The notes beneath the pieces are model-generated. The model searched no databases, was not told the DNA's origin, and saw only the letters and a list, made by a program, of their open reading frames with translations. Of a stretch of DNA of 64,000 nucleotides, positions 53,901 through 61,755 are shown one piece after another. The DNA comes from Flavobacteriales bacterium. GTDB lineage: Bacteria > Bacteroidota > Bacteroidia > Flavobacteriales > Flavobacteriaceae. The stretch spans positions 1 to 64,000 of the forward strand of contig JALWTX010000011.1 in the NCBI GenBank assembly GCA_026993355.1. Direction: 5' to 3'. Position numbers and translations under genes: made by a program. Positions within the stretch are counted from its first letter, which is position 1. Every line of letters begins with the position of its first letter.

Positions 53901-54020
53901 TTCACTGTAAGTTTTCACAGTTTGTTCGGTCTGTTTATGTGTGCGGAGTGTTGTGGGTTGATTGACCGAACAAGAAATAAGCATAAACATAAAAATATAA
54001 AACAAATTTAACCGGTTCAT
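47955..54020 (-). CDS. alpha-2-macroglobulin family lipoprotein, very large
   Basis: This is a 2021-residue lipoprotein (MNRLNLFYIFMFMLISC, lipobox LISC). An N-terminal helical, TPR-like region (about 25-390) precedes macroglobulin domains, including an MG2-type block (near 605, FTDRAVYRPGQSLYFKAICL), the A2M signature (near 1255, TKWKFQLLAHTK) and the alpha-alpha toroid (about 1440-1780). The thioester motif CGEQ is replaced by DNCSEHIF (Cys near 1463), so covalent trapping by a thioester is not expected, as I recall for other Bacteroidota copies. Such proteins are thought to protect the envelope against proteases. E. coli pairs its copy with PbpC; no PbpC is adjacent here. The gene occupies about 6 kb as a single transcript. 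Confidence 0.9.
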   Translation of the reverse strand: MNRLNLFYIFMFMLISCSVNQPTTLRTHKQTEQTVKTYSELWQKVQKYEKKGLTKSAYQTVEEILKMAQKDKNGPQIVKSLLYEAKYINRLEEESTYKIIQNFKKEIGQNNRPEKNILANYLAQIYWQYYQQNRWKFAHRTSLAKPVDSTDFRTWDLQTLTKTIEKYFDLSLKDSRLLLKIPVKQWREIIDYAPKMSKYQPVLYDILLQESLRYYQNGENRLIQPINTFQIDNPGYFLPADRFSKLPIKTFDSLSPIYKALKYYQKAILLHKEAPLPISALAYIDLARLKFVHDKSILPNKDSLYLKSLDNFIKSYKETDVAAMAYYEKAKMHRLFAKGYNPKAGPAWRWENKKAVEICQKAIQKYPKSVGAISCQNLKNAIEKPALNLKAEKIIPENNPALIKIQFKNMTKPLVVNIFKANQENISHLSRIKTTAEKQKYLQTLSLAKNITIVLPDTKDYQNHSIENYIPPLSNGRYIVAIYPANSAGTALSYQILQVTDIAIMQLNDLQEDKVFMIYNRTNGQALSNIKVKIQRIDYLKKDTISIRRQTDKKGRFKFKIYRNYYQAYQFVINYKNNKKAYFKAYLSPGYHPATPHEFNTAFIFTDRAVYRPGQSLYFKAICLKKKSNSSEVISGKTVKISLLDANGQKINSQKFTTNTYGSIHGAFILPRKKLNGRFTLVLKGPDFYTRKSIEIAEYKRPQFEIVLQKPVKTYHIGDTITIQGRAENYAGTPMANAWVKYNILRQASYPKWAFWRLPHRSTAQEIAVGKTKTDKNGHFSLKFKALPDYPIKPKENPIYTYRIRTAVTDMNGQTQSAQLAIKAAFQNIIAKIDMPAKISKNKNDTIHIKTFNLSDVPVPARLKISIYKLKSPGRILRDRPWPSPYIKNMPYADFTRLFPHIPYTDQENKPIYWAKKKKLYETYLNTGQKTELIVKPDNYWPNGKYLISVTNTDSSEHKLLYQNVFDIIDPTTKTVPDNLLIDWRQNKTMFKPGEILKFEIGSAAKNNSLYVWVEKNHKIIIDKIIKTQGTYNTIKVPITKNDRGGFALHYVYNVFNTSIIKTKLIKVPYKKHRLKIKTLRFKDKLQPGTYENWTFEISGLKNKPAKAEVLANMYDASLDQIKPNNWEFNPIMSVNYQPFLNPKPVSSYGLMGLTLNLMPNFYSNPAYFKPMNLKWFGFHLSSPRIMYAMDALPVKTPGRISFRKAENQIPEHKEKNTKPNEANQSLENQVYYRKNFNETAFFYPDLITDKKGVVKLKFKLPESLTKWKFQLLAHTKNLDYAYHSKTVVAQKDLMVFPNLPRFVRRGDQIMISTKISNMTNRPLSGEALISFINPLNQKDISRQIIEGKQTIPFKINDHGQTMVNWKVKIPQNIDLLQIKIAAKTARYTDAEQRLLPVLSDQILVTDTKALWARGHQKKEFFMRSLVKDKSKTKRNFKLTLEMTANPAWYAVQALPYIDETSDNCSEHIFSRLYANSLGAYIIKKQPKIKEIFDLWKKYDTQSFLSNLEKNQDLKSIIINETPWVKEAEDEKRQKKRIALLFDLNKMANEKEASLKKLAEMQLPNGGFPWFEGSPYPNAYITRHIIAGLGHLKKLGVLDANNNELQKIIKKSLSYLDNNLVAAYRKLLKNASLGKTEKYLKNYHPSVSQIHGLYARSFFPKHKVEPSVQKAINFFQKQANKYWLTYPLYQQALIALTAHRTGINHLAKGILQSIEENSLKSDEMGMYWKENKPGWQWYQSPIETQALLIETFDEIEGYSQKLDEMRIWLLKHKQVNAWPTTKQTTEAVYALLLDQHNWLSTDTNVRINLGPVKIDPSKDNNLKIEAGTGYFKKTWAAEQIKPEMGHIVLENKGDHIIWGGLYWQYFEDLDQIKSNEGPLKIKKEYYIRQWRETGEKLHPLTPQTPIKTGDLVRIRLIIQTDRPMEFVHLKDLHAAGLEPVQSLSGYRWQDGLGYYQSITDTGTHFFIQRLPKGIFVFEYDLSANVAGNFVGGIAKIENMYAPEFSSHSKGQKIKIKPNRSL

Positions 54021-54165
54021 AATGAAGGAGTTTTTTAAACAGTAAGTTAATAAAATTAATCAAAATATGAATAGGCAAAAACTTTGCCGAAATATTTTAC
54101 GATCGGCTAAAGTCGGCTGGATTAATTTAATAGTCCAAAATAAGGACGCGGCTTATTATTTTTAT

Positions 54166-54173
54166 TAACTTTG
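54166..54173 (+). promoter_or_regulatory. -7 promoter box (TAACTTTG) for the DUF456 gene
   Basis: TAACTTTG matches TAnnTTTG and lies 24 bases before the ATG at 54198; it overlaps a TTG that would otherwise extend the reading frame, supporting the downstream start. Confidence 0.5.
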
Positions 54174-54197
54174 AACATTGTAGTAAAATTTATTGAT

Positions 54198-54704
54198 ATG
54201 GACATTTTTTTAATTATATTAGGATTTATTTTAATAATAGCCGGCATAATCGGTTGTATTTTACCCGGTTTGCCCGGACCATTGACTGCTTGGCTTGGTT
54301 TACTGGTAACAATGCTGTCTAAAGTGATACCTGACGACTGGTCTTTTATTTGGATCACTTTTGCAGTGGTAATAATTATTACCTTATTAGATTATGTCAT
54401 TCCTGCTGTAGGAACCAAAAAATTCGGTGGGAGTAAGTATGGTACTTTTGGCGCTATTATTGGTGTTTTGGTTGGATTTTTTACCCCGTTGCCGGGAGGT
54501 GTTATAGCCGGTGCGTTTTTGGGTGCTTTTATCGGGGAATATTTACGCCATCAACAAGCAGGGAAAGCTTTAAAAGCTGCTTTTGGCGCCCTTATCGGAT
54601 TTTTAGTTTCTACCGGGATGCAGTTAATTGTGAGTTTAACTTTTTTTATCCTTTATATAAAGATGCTTACCGACAATTGGGACGAAATTAAACAATTATT
54701 TTAA
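54198..54704 (+). CDS. DUF456 small membrane protein
   Basis: This is a 168-residue hydrophobic protein with about five membrane segments. GIIGCILPGLPGPLTAWLG near the start and VIPAVGTKKFGGSKYGTFGA, then GVLVGFFTPLPGGVIAGAFL, form the duplicated Gly-rich pattern of DUF456. Function is unknown. The frame is open 9 codons further upstream (TTG), but the promoter box overlaps that part. It lies 22 bases before the rRNA methyltransferase gene and is probably co-transcribed with it. Confidence 0.8.
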   Translation: MDIFLIILGFILIIAGIIGCILPGLPGPLTAWLGLLVTMLSKVIPDDWSFIWITFAVVIIITLLDYVIPAVGTKKFGGSKYGTFGAIIGVLVGFFTPLPGGVIAGAFLGAFIGEYLRHQQAGKALKAAFGALIGFLVSTGMQLIVSLTFFILYIKMLTDNWDEIKQLF

Positions 54705-54726
54705 AGCCTAAACAACGGGCGTTTTT

Positions 54727-55878
54727 ATGAAAGAGGATTTAAATTTAACAGCGACTACTTTTTATGGCTTAGAAGAGGTCTTGGCTGCAGAACTTTTGCA
54801 GTTAGGCGCAAAGGAAATTAAAATTGCTAACAGAGCCGTTGGATTTAAAGGCGATTTGGGGTTTTTATATAAAGCAAACTTTAATTTGCATACGGCCTTG
54901 CGGGTACTTTGGCAAATTGCCGGTTTTACAAATGTCTATAAAGCCGAACAACTTTATAAAAACATTCAACAAATAGATTGGTCTGCCTATATGCAACCGT
55001 CTCAAACTTTCAGGATTGATGTCACGGGACAAACCAAATTTTTTAAAAACACTCGTTTTATCGCCCTAAAAGCAAAGGATGCCATTGTCGATCAATTCAG
55101 AGCCAAATATAACTCGCGTCCTGATATCGATCTGCGTCAACCGGATATTCGTTTGATATTACATTTTGAAGACCAAAAAATGACTGTTCATATAGACAGT
55201 TCTGGGGAATCTTTGCATAAACGCGGTTACCGGATACAAACCAATATCGCCCCTTTAAACGAGGTATTGGCATCGGGCATTGTGGCATTAAGTGGGTGGC
55301 GTGGTTGTTGTAACCTCTTGGATCCGATGTGTGGCTCCGGCACTATTTTAATAGAAGCTGCCATGCGCGAAATGAATATTCCTGCAGCTATTAACAGATC
55401 AACATTTGCCTTTCAAAATTGGCCTAATTATCAAGCGCAACTATTTGAATTGATCAAAACTTCCAGTTTAAATAAAATAAGAGAGCTTCCTGATGGTGTA
55501 AAACTTATGGGCTACGATAAGGCGCCTTCGGCAGTTGAAAAAGCACGACTTAATATTAAAAATGCCAATCTTGACGAATTTATACAAATAGAGCAAAAGG
55601 ACTTTTTCAAAGCCGGTCAACCGGCGCAAAAACATTTTCTATTGTTCAACCCACCTTATGACGAACGTCTGAAGATAGACTTACCCAACTTCTATAAACA
55701 AATAGGCGATACTTTAAAACAAAATTATACCGGTATGGAGGCTTGGATGTTGGTTGGTAACCTTGCAGCCTTAAAATATGTCGGTCTTAGACCTACAAAA
55801 CGCATCAAGTTATTTAATGGAAAACTCGAAGCCCGATTGGTTCAATATCTCCTTTATCAGGGCAGTAAAAAACACTAA
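54727..55878 (+). CDS. THUMP-domain class I rRNA (guanine-N2)-methyltransferase, RlmL/YpsC-like
   Basis: This 383-residue enzyme has an N-terminal ferredoxin-like/THUMP RNA-binding part (about 5-160) and a C-terminal Rossmann methyltransferase (about 165-380). LLDPMCGSGTILIEAAMRE is the SAM-binding loop, and FNPPYDERL holds the N/D-P-P-Y catalytic motif of amino-methylating enzymes. It corresponds to the RlmL half of E. coli RlmKL (m2G2445 of 23S rRNA); the RlmK half is absent. The exact target base is inferred from the family. Confidence 0.85.
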   Translation: MKEDLNLTATTFYGLEEVLAAELLQLGAKEIKIANRAVGFKGDLGFLYKANFNLHTALRVLWQIAGFTNVYKAEQLYKNIQQIDWSAYMQPSQTFRIDVTGQTKFFKNTRFIALKAKDAIVDQFRAKYNSRPDIDLRQPDIRLILHFEDQKMTVHIDSSGESLHKRGYRIQTNIAPLNEVLASGIVALSGWRGCCNLLDPMCGSGTILIEAAMREMNIPAAINRSTFAFQNWPNYQAQLFELIKTSSLNKIRELPDGVKLMGYDKAPSAVEKARLNIKNANLDEFIQIEQKDFFKAGQPAQKHFLLFNPPYDERLKIDLPNFYKQIGDTLKQNYTGMEAWMLVGNLAALKYVGLRPTKRIKLFNGKLEARLVQYLLYQGSKKH

Positions 55879-55948
55879 AATAAATTTATAATATCGCGTA
55901 TTATTATATTTTTTGCTTATTCTTTTTTGTTTGTCCGATAAAAAATAT

Positions 55949-55956
55949 TAATTTTG
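55949..55956 (+). promoter_or_regulatory. -7 promoter box (TAATTTTG) for frr
   Basis: TAATTTTG matches TAnnTTTG, with TTTG runs about 15-18 bases upstream; the frr ATG is at 55980. Confidence 0.5.
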
Positions 55957-55979
55957 AAACAATGCAAAAAATGTAAATT

Positions 55980-56546
55980 ATGAGTGAAGAACTGAATTTT
56001 ATATACGAAGAAGCGGAAGAACATATGCGTAAAAGCATTGACCATCTTGAACATGAGTTGAAAAGTATCCGGGCAGGCAAAGCCTCACCGCAAATGTTGG
56101 CAACGGTTATGGTCGATTATTATGGCACTCCTACGCCTTTATCCCAAGTGGCTAATGTTTCGGCACGCGATGCACAAACGCTGACCATTCAACCATGGGA
56201 GAAAAAAATGCTTTCGGCTATTGAACGGGCCATTATCAATGCTAATTTAGGTTTTGCACCCAGTAACAATGGCGAAGTGGTGATTATCAATATTCCACCT
56301 TTAACCGAAGAACGTCGCCGTGAATTGGTCAAACAAGCTAAAGAGGAGGCTGAGGTCGCAAAGGTGAGTATACGCAATATCCGGAAAGAAGCCAATAACG
56401 ATATAAAAAAATTAGAAAAAAATAAAGAAATTTCAGAAGACGAATCTAAATCGGGTCATGAAGAAATTCAAAAATTAACCGACCGTTATATCAAAGAAGT
56501 TGAACAACACTTAGCCAAAAAAGAAAAAGATATCATGACCCTTTAG
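55980..56546 (+). CDS. frr: ribosome recycling factor
   Basis: This 188-residue protein splits post-termination ribosomes together with EF-G. The three-helix bundle and hinge are recognisable: SIDHLEHELKSIRAGKASPQ near the start, VDYYGTPTPLSQVANVSA in the small domain, and PPLTEERRRELVKQAKEEAE and IRKEANNDIKKLEK in the long helices. Length is typical. Usually frr follows pyrH; here it follows an rRNA methyltransferase gene and precedes recA by 34 bases. Confidence 0.95.
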   Translation: MSEELNFIYEEAEEHMRKSIDHLEHELKSIRAGKASPQMLATVMVDYYGTPTPLSQVANVSARDAQTLTIQPWEKKMLSAIERAIINANLGFAPSNNGEVVIINIPPLTEERRRELVKQAKEEAEVAKVSIRNIRKEANNDIKKLEKNKEISEDESKSGHEEIQKLTDRYIKEVEQHLAKKEKDIMTL

Positions 56547-56580
56547 CCTTCATTTTAAACCTTAATATAATATAAAACTA

Positions 56581-57624
56581 ATGGCAAAAAAAGATACAGC
56601 AGATAAAAAGCTTCAAGCAGAAAAAGACGCAAAGCTTAAAGCTTTAAAATTAACCCTTGATAAACTTGATAAAACCTATGGTAAAGGCACCGTCATGAAA
56701 ATGGGCGATGCTCCCGTGGTAGAGGTCGATGTTATTCCTTCAGGTTCTTTGGGTTTGGATATCGCCTTGGGTGTGGGTGGCTACCCACGTGGACGTGTGA
56801 TCGAAATTTATGGGCCCGAATCTTCCGGTAAAACTACTTTGGCATTACATGCCATAGCCGAAGCCCAAAAAAAAGGCGGGATCGCTGCTTTTGTTGATGC
56901 AGAACATGCCTTTGACCGTTTTTATGCCCAAAATTTGGGTGTCGATGTCGAAAATCTAATCATATCGCAACCCGATTATGGGGAGCAAGCTTTGGAAATA
57001 GTCGATAATTTAATCCGGTCCGGCGCAATTGATATTATTGTAGTCGATTCCGTTGCAGCCTTAACGCCCAAAAGCGAGATAGAAGGAGATATGGGTGATT
57101 CTAAAATGGGATTACATGCCCGGTTGATGTCACAGGCACTCAGAAAACTAACCTCTTCTATCTCAAAGACCAATTCGACAGTTATCTTTATCAATCAATT
57201 ACGTGAAAAAATAGGCGTTGTCTTTGGTAATCCGGAGACCACCACCGGTGGAAATGCGCTCAAATTTTATGCGTCGCAACGCTTGGATGTCCGCAAATCT
57301 ACAGCTATAAAAGATGCGCAAGGTAATGTTCTTGGTAACAAAACAAAAGTAAAAGTTGTCAAGAATAAAGTAGCACCACCATTCAAAACGGCCGAATTTG
57401 ACATCATGTATGGCAAAGGAATTTCCAAAGTTGGCGAAATTTTAGACAAAGCGGTCGATTTTGATATTGTTAAAAAAAGCGGCTCTTGGTTTAGTTACGG
57501 TGATACAAAATTGGGTCAAGGACGTGATGCCGTTAAACAAATCATAGCCGATAATCCGGAATTAATGGAAGAGTTGGAACGTAAAATTTATGAAAAACTC
57601 GAAGAAGAAAAGCAAAAAGCTTAA
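56581..57624 (+). CDS. recA: recombinase RecA
   Basis: This 347-residue recombinase forms filaments on single-stranded DNA, drives strand exchange and stimulates LexA-type cleavage. Walker A is GPESSGKTT (about 79-87), Walker [16 protein letters not shown], and loop L2 lies in [20 protein letters not shown]. Both the N-terminal helix and the acidic C-terminal tail are present. I see no SOS box upstream, but the lexA motif of this group is unknown to me. It lies in a + strand run with frr and comF (10-base gap). Confidence 0.97.
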   Translation: MAKKDTADKKLQAEKDAKLKALKLTLDKLDKTYGKGTVMKMGDAPVVEVDVIPSGSLGLDIALGVGGYPRGRVIEIYGPESSGKTTLALHAIAEAQKKGGIAAFVDAEHAFDRFYAQNLGVDVENLIISQPDYGEQALEIVDNLIRSGAIDIIVVDSVAALTPKSEIEGDMGDSKMGLHARLMSQALRKLTSSISKTNSTVIFINQLREKIGVVFGNPETTTGGNALKFYASQRLDVRKSTAIKDAQGNVLGNKTKVKVVKNKVAPPFKTAEFDIMYGKGISKVGEILDKAVDFDIVKKSGSWFSYGDTKLGQGRDAVKQIIADNPELMEELERKIYEKLEEEKQKA

Positions 57625-57634
57625 TTAGACGCAC

Positions 57635-58345
57635 ATGTCTTTATTTCATTCTTTATTACGGGGATTAAAAGATGTTAAAAACATTTTTTATCCCCGTACT
57701 TGTTTAAATTGCAACGCATTATTACAGGCGCAAGAGTACGGCATTTGCCACCGTTGTGCCTCACAACTTGTTTTTACCCATTATGATTTTGATTCACAAA
57801 ACCCGGTATTCGACCGGCTCAGTGCAGTTGTTCCCATTCACAAAGCTTCTTCCTTGTTTCTGTATGATAAAGCAGGTGTTATTAAACACCTGATACATCA
57901 ACTAAAATATAATAACCAAGCTTTTGTTGGAAAATTATTGGCACAATATGCAATAAACTATTATAATAAAAATAGTTTCGTAAATGCCTTTGATTATATC
58001 ATTCCCGTTCCACTTCACCCGAAAAAGCAGCAGGAAAGAGGTTATAATCAACTGGTCGAGTTTGGCAAAAACTTAGGAAACTATTACAGTATTCCTTATA
58101 CCGAAAAAATTTTATTACGCTCTGTTTACACCGGTTCGCAAACCAAAAAGTCTGCTCAAGAGCGCCGTGAGAATGTAGCACATGCTTTTACGGTTCATAA
58201 GGCAGAAATTTATGCTGGAAAACGCTTCTTATTGGTTGATGATGTTCTGACAACCGGTGCGACCATTGAGGCTTGTGTTGAAACCTTAATGGGGCATATA
58301 CCTGATGTGCAAGTCAGTGTTTTGACGATGGCGGTTGTCATGTAA
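57635..58345 (+). CDS. ComF-family phosphoribosyltransferase-like protein
   Basis: This is a 236-residue protein with an N-terminal zinc-finger-like region (CLNCNALLQAQEYGICHRC, about 24-42) and a PRTase domain with VDDVLTTGATIEACVETL (about 203-220) as the PRPP loop. The PVPLHPKKQQERGYNQ block is the ComF signature. In competent bacteria ComF helps DNA uptake; in many others the role is unknown. It starts 10 bases after recA, a tempting link to recombination and competence, though it may only be positional. Confidence 0.88.
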   Translation: MSLFHSLLRGLKDVKNIFYPRTCLNCNALLQAQEYGICHRCASQLVFTHYDFDSQNPVFDRLSAVVPIHKASSLFLYDKAGVIKHLIHQLKYNNQAFVGKLLAQYAINYYNKNSFVNAFDYIIPVPLHPKKQQERGYNQLVEFGKNLGNYYSIPYTEKILLRSVYTGSQTKKSAQERRENVAHAFTVHKAEIYAGKRFLLVDDVLTTGATIEACVETLMGHIPDVQVSVLTMAVVM

Positions 58346-58366
58346 AACATTTGATATAAAAGCCTT

Positions 58367-58374
58367 ATTTTTGC
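58367..58374 (+). promoter_or_regulatory. -7 promoter box (TATTTTTG) for dusB
   Basis: TATTTTTG matches TAnnTTTG only 13 bases before the dusB ATG (58388), implying a very short leader. Confidence 0.45.
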
Positions 58375-58387
58375 CATAAAAAATTTT

Positions 58388-59380
58388 ATGATTAAAATAG
58401 GCGACGTTATATTACCGTCCTTTCCCTTGATTTTGGCACCCATGGAAGATATTAGTGATCCACCTTTCAGGGCACTGTGTAAATCGTACGGCGTTGATTT
58501 AATGTTTACAGAATTTGTTTCGTCAGAAGGATTGATACGTGACGCAGAAAAATCTGCCAAAAAATTAGATATTTTCGAGAATGAACGTCCTATCGGAATT
58601 CAGGTGTTTGGGCATGATATCGATTCAATGTTGCGTGCTGTTGAAAAGATTGAGCAAGTCAACCCTGAAATGATAGATATTAATTATGGCTGTCCGGTTA
58701 AGAAAGTTGTGAGTAAAGGCGCCGGTGCCGGTATATTAAAAGATTTAGATAAAATGCAAAAAATGACTGCCGAAATTGTCAAGCGCACCCATTTGCCGGT
58801 AACAGTCAAAACGCGTTTGGGTTGGGATCATGACAGTATAGTCATAAATGAAGTGGCCGAACGCTTGCAAGATGTAGGTATTAAAGCCTTATCTATTCAC
58901 GGGCGTACCCGCAAACAAATGTATACGGGTAAGGCTGATTGGCATAAAATTGCCGAGGTTAAAAATAATCCGCGTATCCATATTCCGGTTTTTGCCAATG
59001 GTGACATTAAAACCCCGGAAGATGCACGTCAAATAAGAGATGATTTTGGCTTGGATGGCGCCATGATTGGCCGTGCAGCCATTGGTAACCCTTGGATTTT
59101 TATGCAAATGAAGCATTATTTAAAGACCGGCGAACTTTTAGACCCGCCCGGTGTCAAACAGCGTTTGGCCATGGCGCGTAAACACCTTGCCTTGGCTATT
59201 GAATGGAAAGGCGAAAGATTAGGCATTCTGGAAACGCGTCCACATTATGCCAATTATTTTAAAGGTATTCCTAATTTTAAACCTTTCAGGATACAATTGG
59301 TTACCGAAGACCATTTGGATAATTTATTTCGGATTTTTGATCAGATTGAAGATTTTTACCGTTCAACTGATTTATTTTAA
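58388..59380 (+). CDS. dusB: tRNA-dihydrouridine synthase B
   Basis: This 330-residue FMN enzyme reduces uridines in the tRNA D-loop with NADPH. The TIM barrel carries LAPMEDISDPPFRALC at the start, INYGCPVKKVVSKGAGAGIL with the catalytic Cys of the NxGCP motif, VKTRLGWD, ALSIHGRTRKQMYTGKADW and FANGDIKT for FMN binding. DGAMIGRAAIGNPWIF is typical of DusB. Full length. A promoter box lies directly upstream. Confidence 0.93.
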   Translation: MIKIGDVILPSFPLILAPMEDISDPPFRALCKSYGVDLMFTEFVSSEGLIRDAEKSAKKLDIFENERPIGIQVFGHDIDSMLRAVEKIEQVNPEMIDINYGCPVKKVVSKGAGAGILKDLDKMQKMTAEIVKRTHLPVTVKTRLGWDHDSIVINEVAERLQDVGIKALSIHGRTRKQMYTGKADWHKIAEVKNNPRIHIPVFANGDIKTPEDARQIRDDFGLDGAMIGRAAIGNPWIFMQMKHYLKTGELLDPPGVKQRLAMARKHLALAIEWKGERLGILETRPHYANYFKGIPNFKPFRIQLVTEDHLDNLFRIFDQIEDFYRSTDLF

Positions 59381-59418
59381 TTTACTTAAACTTATTATCA
59401 ATTTGCCAGTTTATCATT

Positions 59419-59426
59419 TATCTTTG
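59419..59426 (+). promoter_or_regulatory. -7 promoter box (TATCTTTG) for pyk
   Basis: TATCTTTG matches TAnnTTTG, 17 bases before the ATG at 59444. A second ATG follows directly (ATGATG). Confidence 0.5.
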
Positions 59427-59443
59427 CAAAAAACGAATCTTTC

Positions 59444-60883
59444 ATGATGATACATAAAAAAACTAAAATAGTTGCCACCTTGGGTCCGGCAACCGAATCT
59501 TATAAGACTAAGTTGAAAATGGTCAAAAATGGCGTCAATGTTTTCAGGATCAATTTTTCGCATGCTGACCACGACAATATTAAAGAACAGATTAAACAAA
59601 TACGCCAAATTGCCAAAGAGTTAAATATGGCTATTGCTGTTTTGGCCGATTTACAAGGCCCCAAATTACGCATTGGTAAAGTTGAAGCCGGTACTTACTT
59701 AAAACCCGGCGATATTTTAACCTTCACGACCAAAGATAAGGTGATGACCAACAATACCAATAAGACGGCTTATATCACTTACAAACAATTACCTTGTGAT
59801 GTTTTTCCCGGTGAAAATATTCTTATTGATGATGGTAAAATACAGGTTAAAGTTTTAGAAACCAATAAGAAAGATACCGTTAAAGCACAAGTTGTAGAGG
59901 GTGGTCCGTTATCATCCAAAAAAGGTGTTAACTTGCCTAATACCAACATCTCACTACCGGCTCTAACCAAAAAGGATAAAAAAGATTTACTTTTTGCCAT
60001 TGATATGAAGGTCGATTGGGTGGCGTTGTCTTTTGTTCGTTCTGCAGATGACCTCATTATGATCAATGATTTTATAAGAGAACATTCGGACTATAAAATT
60101 CCGGTAATAGCCAAAATCGAGAAACCCGAAGCTGTCAAAAACATTGAGGAAATTATTTTAGAAACTGATGCATTAATGGTAGCTCGCGGTGATTTGGGGA
60201 TAGAATTGCCTTTGGAGGAAGTGCCACTTATTCAGAAGAAATTAGTCCATATAGCCAAATTATTTCAAAAGCCCATTGTCATTGCAACCCAAATGATGGA
60301 AAGCATGATTGAAAATGCCATTCCGACACGTGCAGAGGTAAACGATGTTGCTAACTCCGTAATGGATGGGGCAGATGCTGTGATGCTATCGGGTGAAACT
60401 TCTGTGGGTAAAAATCCGGTAAAAGTAATTAAACAAGTTACCAAAATCATTTTACAAGTCGAAAATTCCAATTTAATAAAAGTGCCCGACATTGCGCCCA
60501 TTCCCGAACATCGTGATGAACGCTTTATTTCACAGGTTATTTGTTTTAATGCCTCCAAAATTGCCCGCGATGTTTCTGCTGCAGTGATCAGTACCTTTAC
60601 AGCCTCCGGTTTCAGTGCCTATAAAATTTCCGCTCGCCGGCCCATGGCAGATATTTTAGTATTTACCGCTAATAAACGCATTTTAAATTCATTGGCACTT
60701 TTATGGGGCGTGGTTCCTTTTTATTACAATAAAATTCTATCTACCGACGAAACCATTCAAGACATTGAGAAAATAGCCTACCAAAATAGTTATTTGACAA
60801 AAGGTGATATGATGGTAAGTGTTTTGTCAATGCCCATTACCAAAAAAGGAATGGTTAATACCATCCGGATAACACAAGTATAG
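59444..60883 (+). CDS. pyk: pyruvate kinase
   Basis: This 479-residue glycolytic enzyme makes pyruvate and ATP from phosphoenolpyruvate and ADP. KTKIVATLGPATES and NVFRINFSHADHD start the barrel; DLQGPKLRIGK, a B domain (about 70-170), VIAKIEKPEAVKNIEEI with the catalytic Lys, ARGDLGIELPLEEVP with the metal-binding residues and MMESMIENAIPTRAEVNDVA follow. The C-terminal allosteric domain is present. It begins at one of two consecutive ATGs. The methyltransferase gene follows after 4 bases. Confidence 0.95.
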   Translation: MMIHKKTKIVATLGPATESYKTKLKMVKNGVNVFRINFSHADHDNIKEQIKQIRQIAKELNMAIAVLADLQGPKLRIGKVEAGTYLKPGDILTFTTKDKVMTNNTNKTAYITYKQLPCDVFPGENILIDDGKIQVKVLETNKKDTVKAQVVEGGPLSSKKGVNLPNTNISLPALTKKDKKDLLFAIDMKVDWVALSFVRSADDLIMINDFIREHSDYKIPVIAKIEKPEAVKNIEEIILETDALMVARGDLGIELPLEEVPLIQKKLVHIAKLFQKPIVIATQMMESMIENAIPTRAEVNDVANSVMDGADAVMLSGETSVGKNPVKVIKQVTKIILQVENSNLIKVPDIAPIPEHRDERFISQVICFNASKIARDVSAAVISTFTASGFSAYKISARRPMADILVFTANKRILNSLALLWGVVPFYYNKILSTDETIQDIEKIAYQNSYLTKGDMMVSVLSMPITKKGMVNTIRITQV

Positions 60884-60887
60884 TTAT

Positions 60888-61754
60888 ATGAACAAGCAGG
60901 CATTTATGTCACCCTTATCCGGTAGTTTGGTCGAAAACAAATTATCGGTCCGGGATTATTTGGTCTCCGGCCAGACTTTTGATTTATATTATGATCAGCA
61001 ATGGGATATGTATTTAACCCATCCTGTACCCACAGATTTGTCTGTGTATTACCGGTCTGAAAAATACCAACCTCATCAGCATAAAAAACCGACATTTTTT
61101 AACCGGTTGTATGGTCTTATACGGTTATTTAATTTGAGGCATAAATACCAACTTATACATTCTTTTCATCCAAATGCTCATTCTGTTTTGGATTTCGGAA
61201 CAGCCACAGGTGAATTTTTGACCTATTTATCCCGTAAAGGTTTTGATGTGGCCGGTGTCGAACCTAATTTGCTGGCCAGACAATCTGCCGAACCTGCTTT
61301 ACAAAATCGTATTAAAGCCTCAATAGAGGAGATTAAAGGTCAATATGATGTCATCACTCTTTGGCATGTTTTAGAACATGTTCCCCAGCCTATGGAACTG
61401 CTCCGGACACTTAAGCAGTATCTAACGCCAAATGGCATCATAATGGTTGCGATTCCCAATTTTAAATCTTACGACGCCCAATTTTATGGCCCATATTGGG
61501 CTGCTTGGGATGTGCCCAGACATTTGTGGCACTTTTCGCCTAATGCTTTAAAATCATTATTTCGCACTGCCGGCTATCATTTTATAACGGATAAAGCTTT
61601 ATTTTTCGATAGTTTTTATGTCAGTTTGTTATCAGAAGCATATAAAACAGGACGTAAAAACTATTTAAAAGCTTTCTACAGAGGCTATTTATCAAATAAA
61701 AAAGCCCGCAAAAGCGGGCAATATTCTTCTTTAATCTATATTTTCAAACGTTAA
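60888..61754 (+). CDS. class I SAM-dependent methyltransferase
   Basis: This is a 288-residue protein. A short N-terminal segment (VRDYLVSGQTFDLYYDQQWD) resembles the zinc-less lead of Methyltransf_23-type enzymes; the SAM loop is VLDFGTATGEFLTYL (about 102-116), and DVITLWHVLEHVPQP is motif II. The later PNFKSYDAQFYGPYWAAWDV is typical of enzymes acting on lipid or quinone-like substrates, but the substrate is not identifiable. It follows pyk after 4 bases. Its last 19 codons contain the GCCCGC/GCGGGC terminator of the convergent PBP gene; the two stop codons are almost adjacent. Confidence 0.8.
   Translation: MNKQAFMSPLSGSLVENKLSVRDYLVSGQTFDLYYDQQWDMYLTHPVPTDLSVYYRSEKYQPHQHKKPTFFNRLYGLIRLFNLRHKYQLIHSFHPNAHSVLDFGTATGEFLTYLSRKGFDVAGVEPNLLARQSAEPALQNRIKASIEEIKGQYDVITLWHVLEHVPQPMELLRTLKQYLTPNGIIMVAIPNFKSYDAQFYGPYWAAWDVPRHLWHFSPNALKSLFRTAGYHFITDKALFFDSFYVSLLSEAYKTGRKNYLKAFYRGYLSNKKARKSGQYSSLIYIFKR
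61698..61719 (-). terminator. terminator of the PBP1A gene, embedded in the methyltransferase coding sequence
   Basis: GCCCGC (61704-61709) and GCGGGC (61714-61719) with loop AAAA; the A-run to the left gives the T-tail on the minus strand. It encodes KKARKSG in the convergent gene. Confidence 0.8.
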
Positions 61755-61755
61755 T

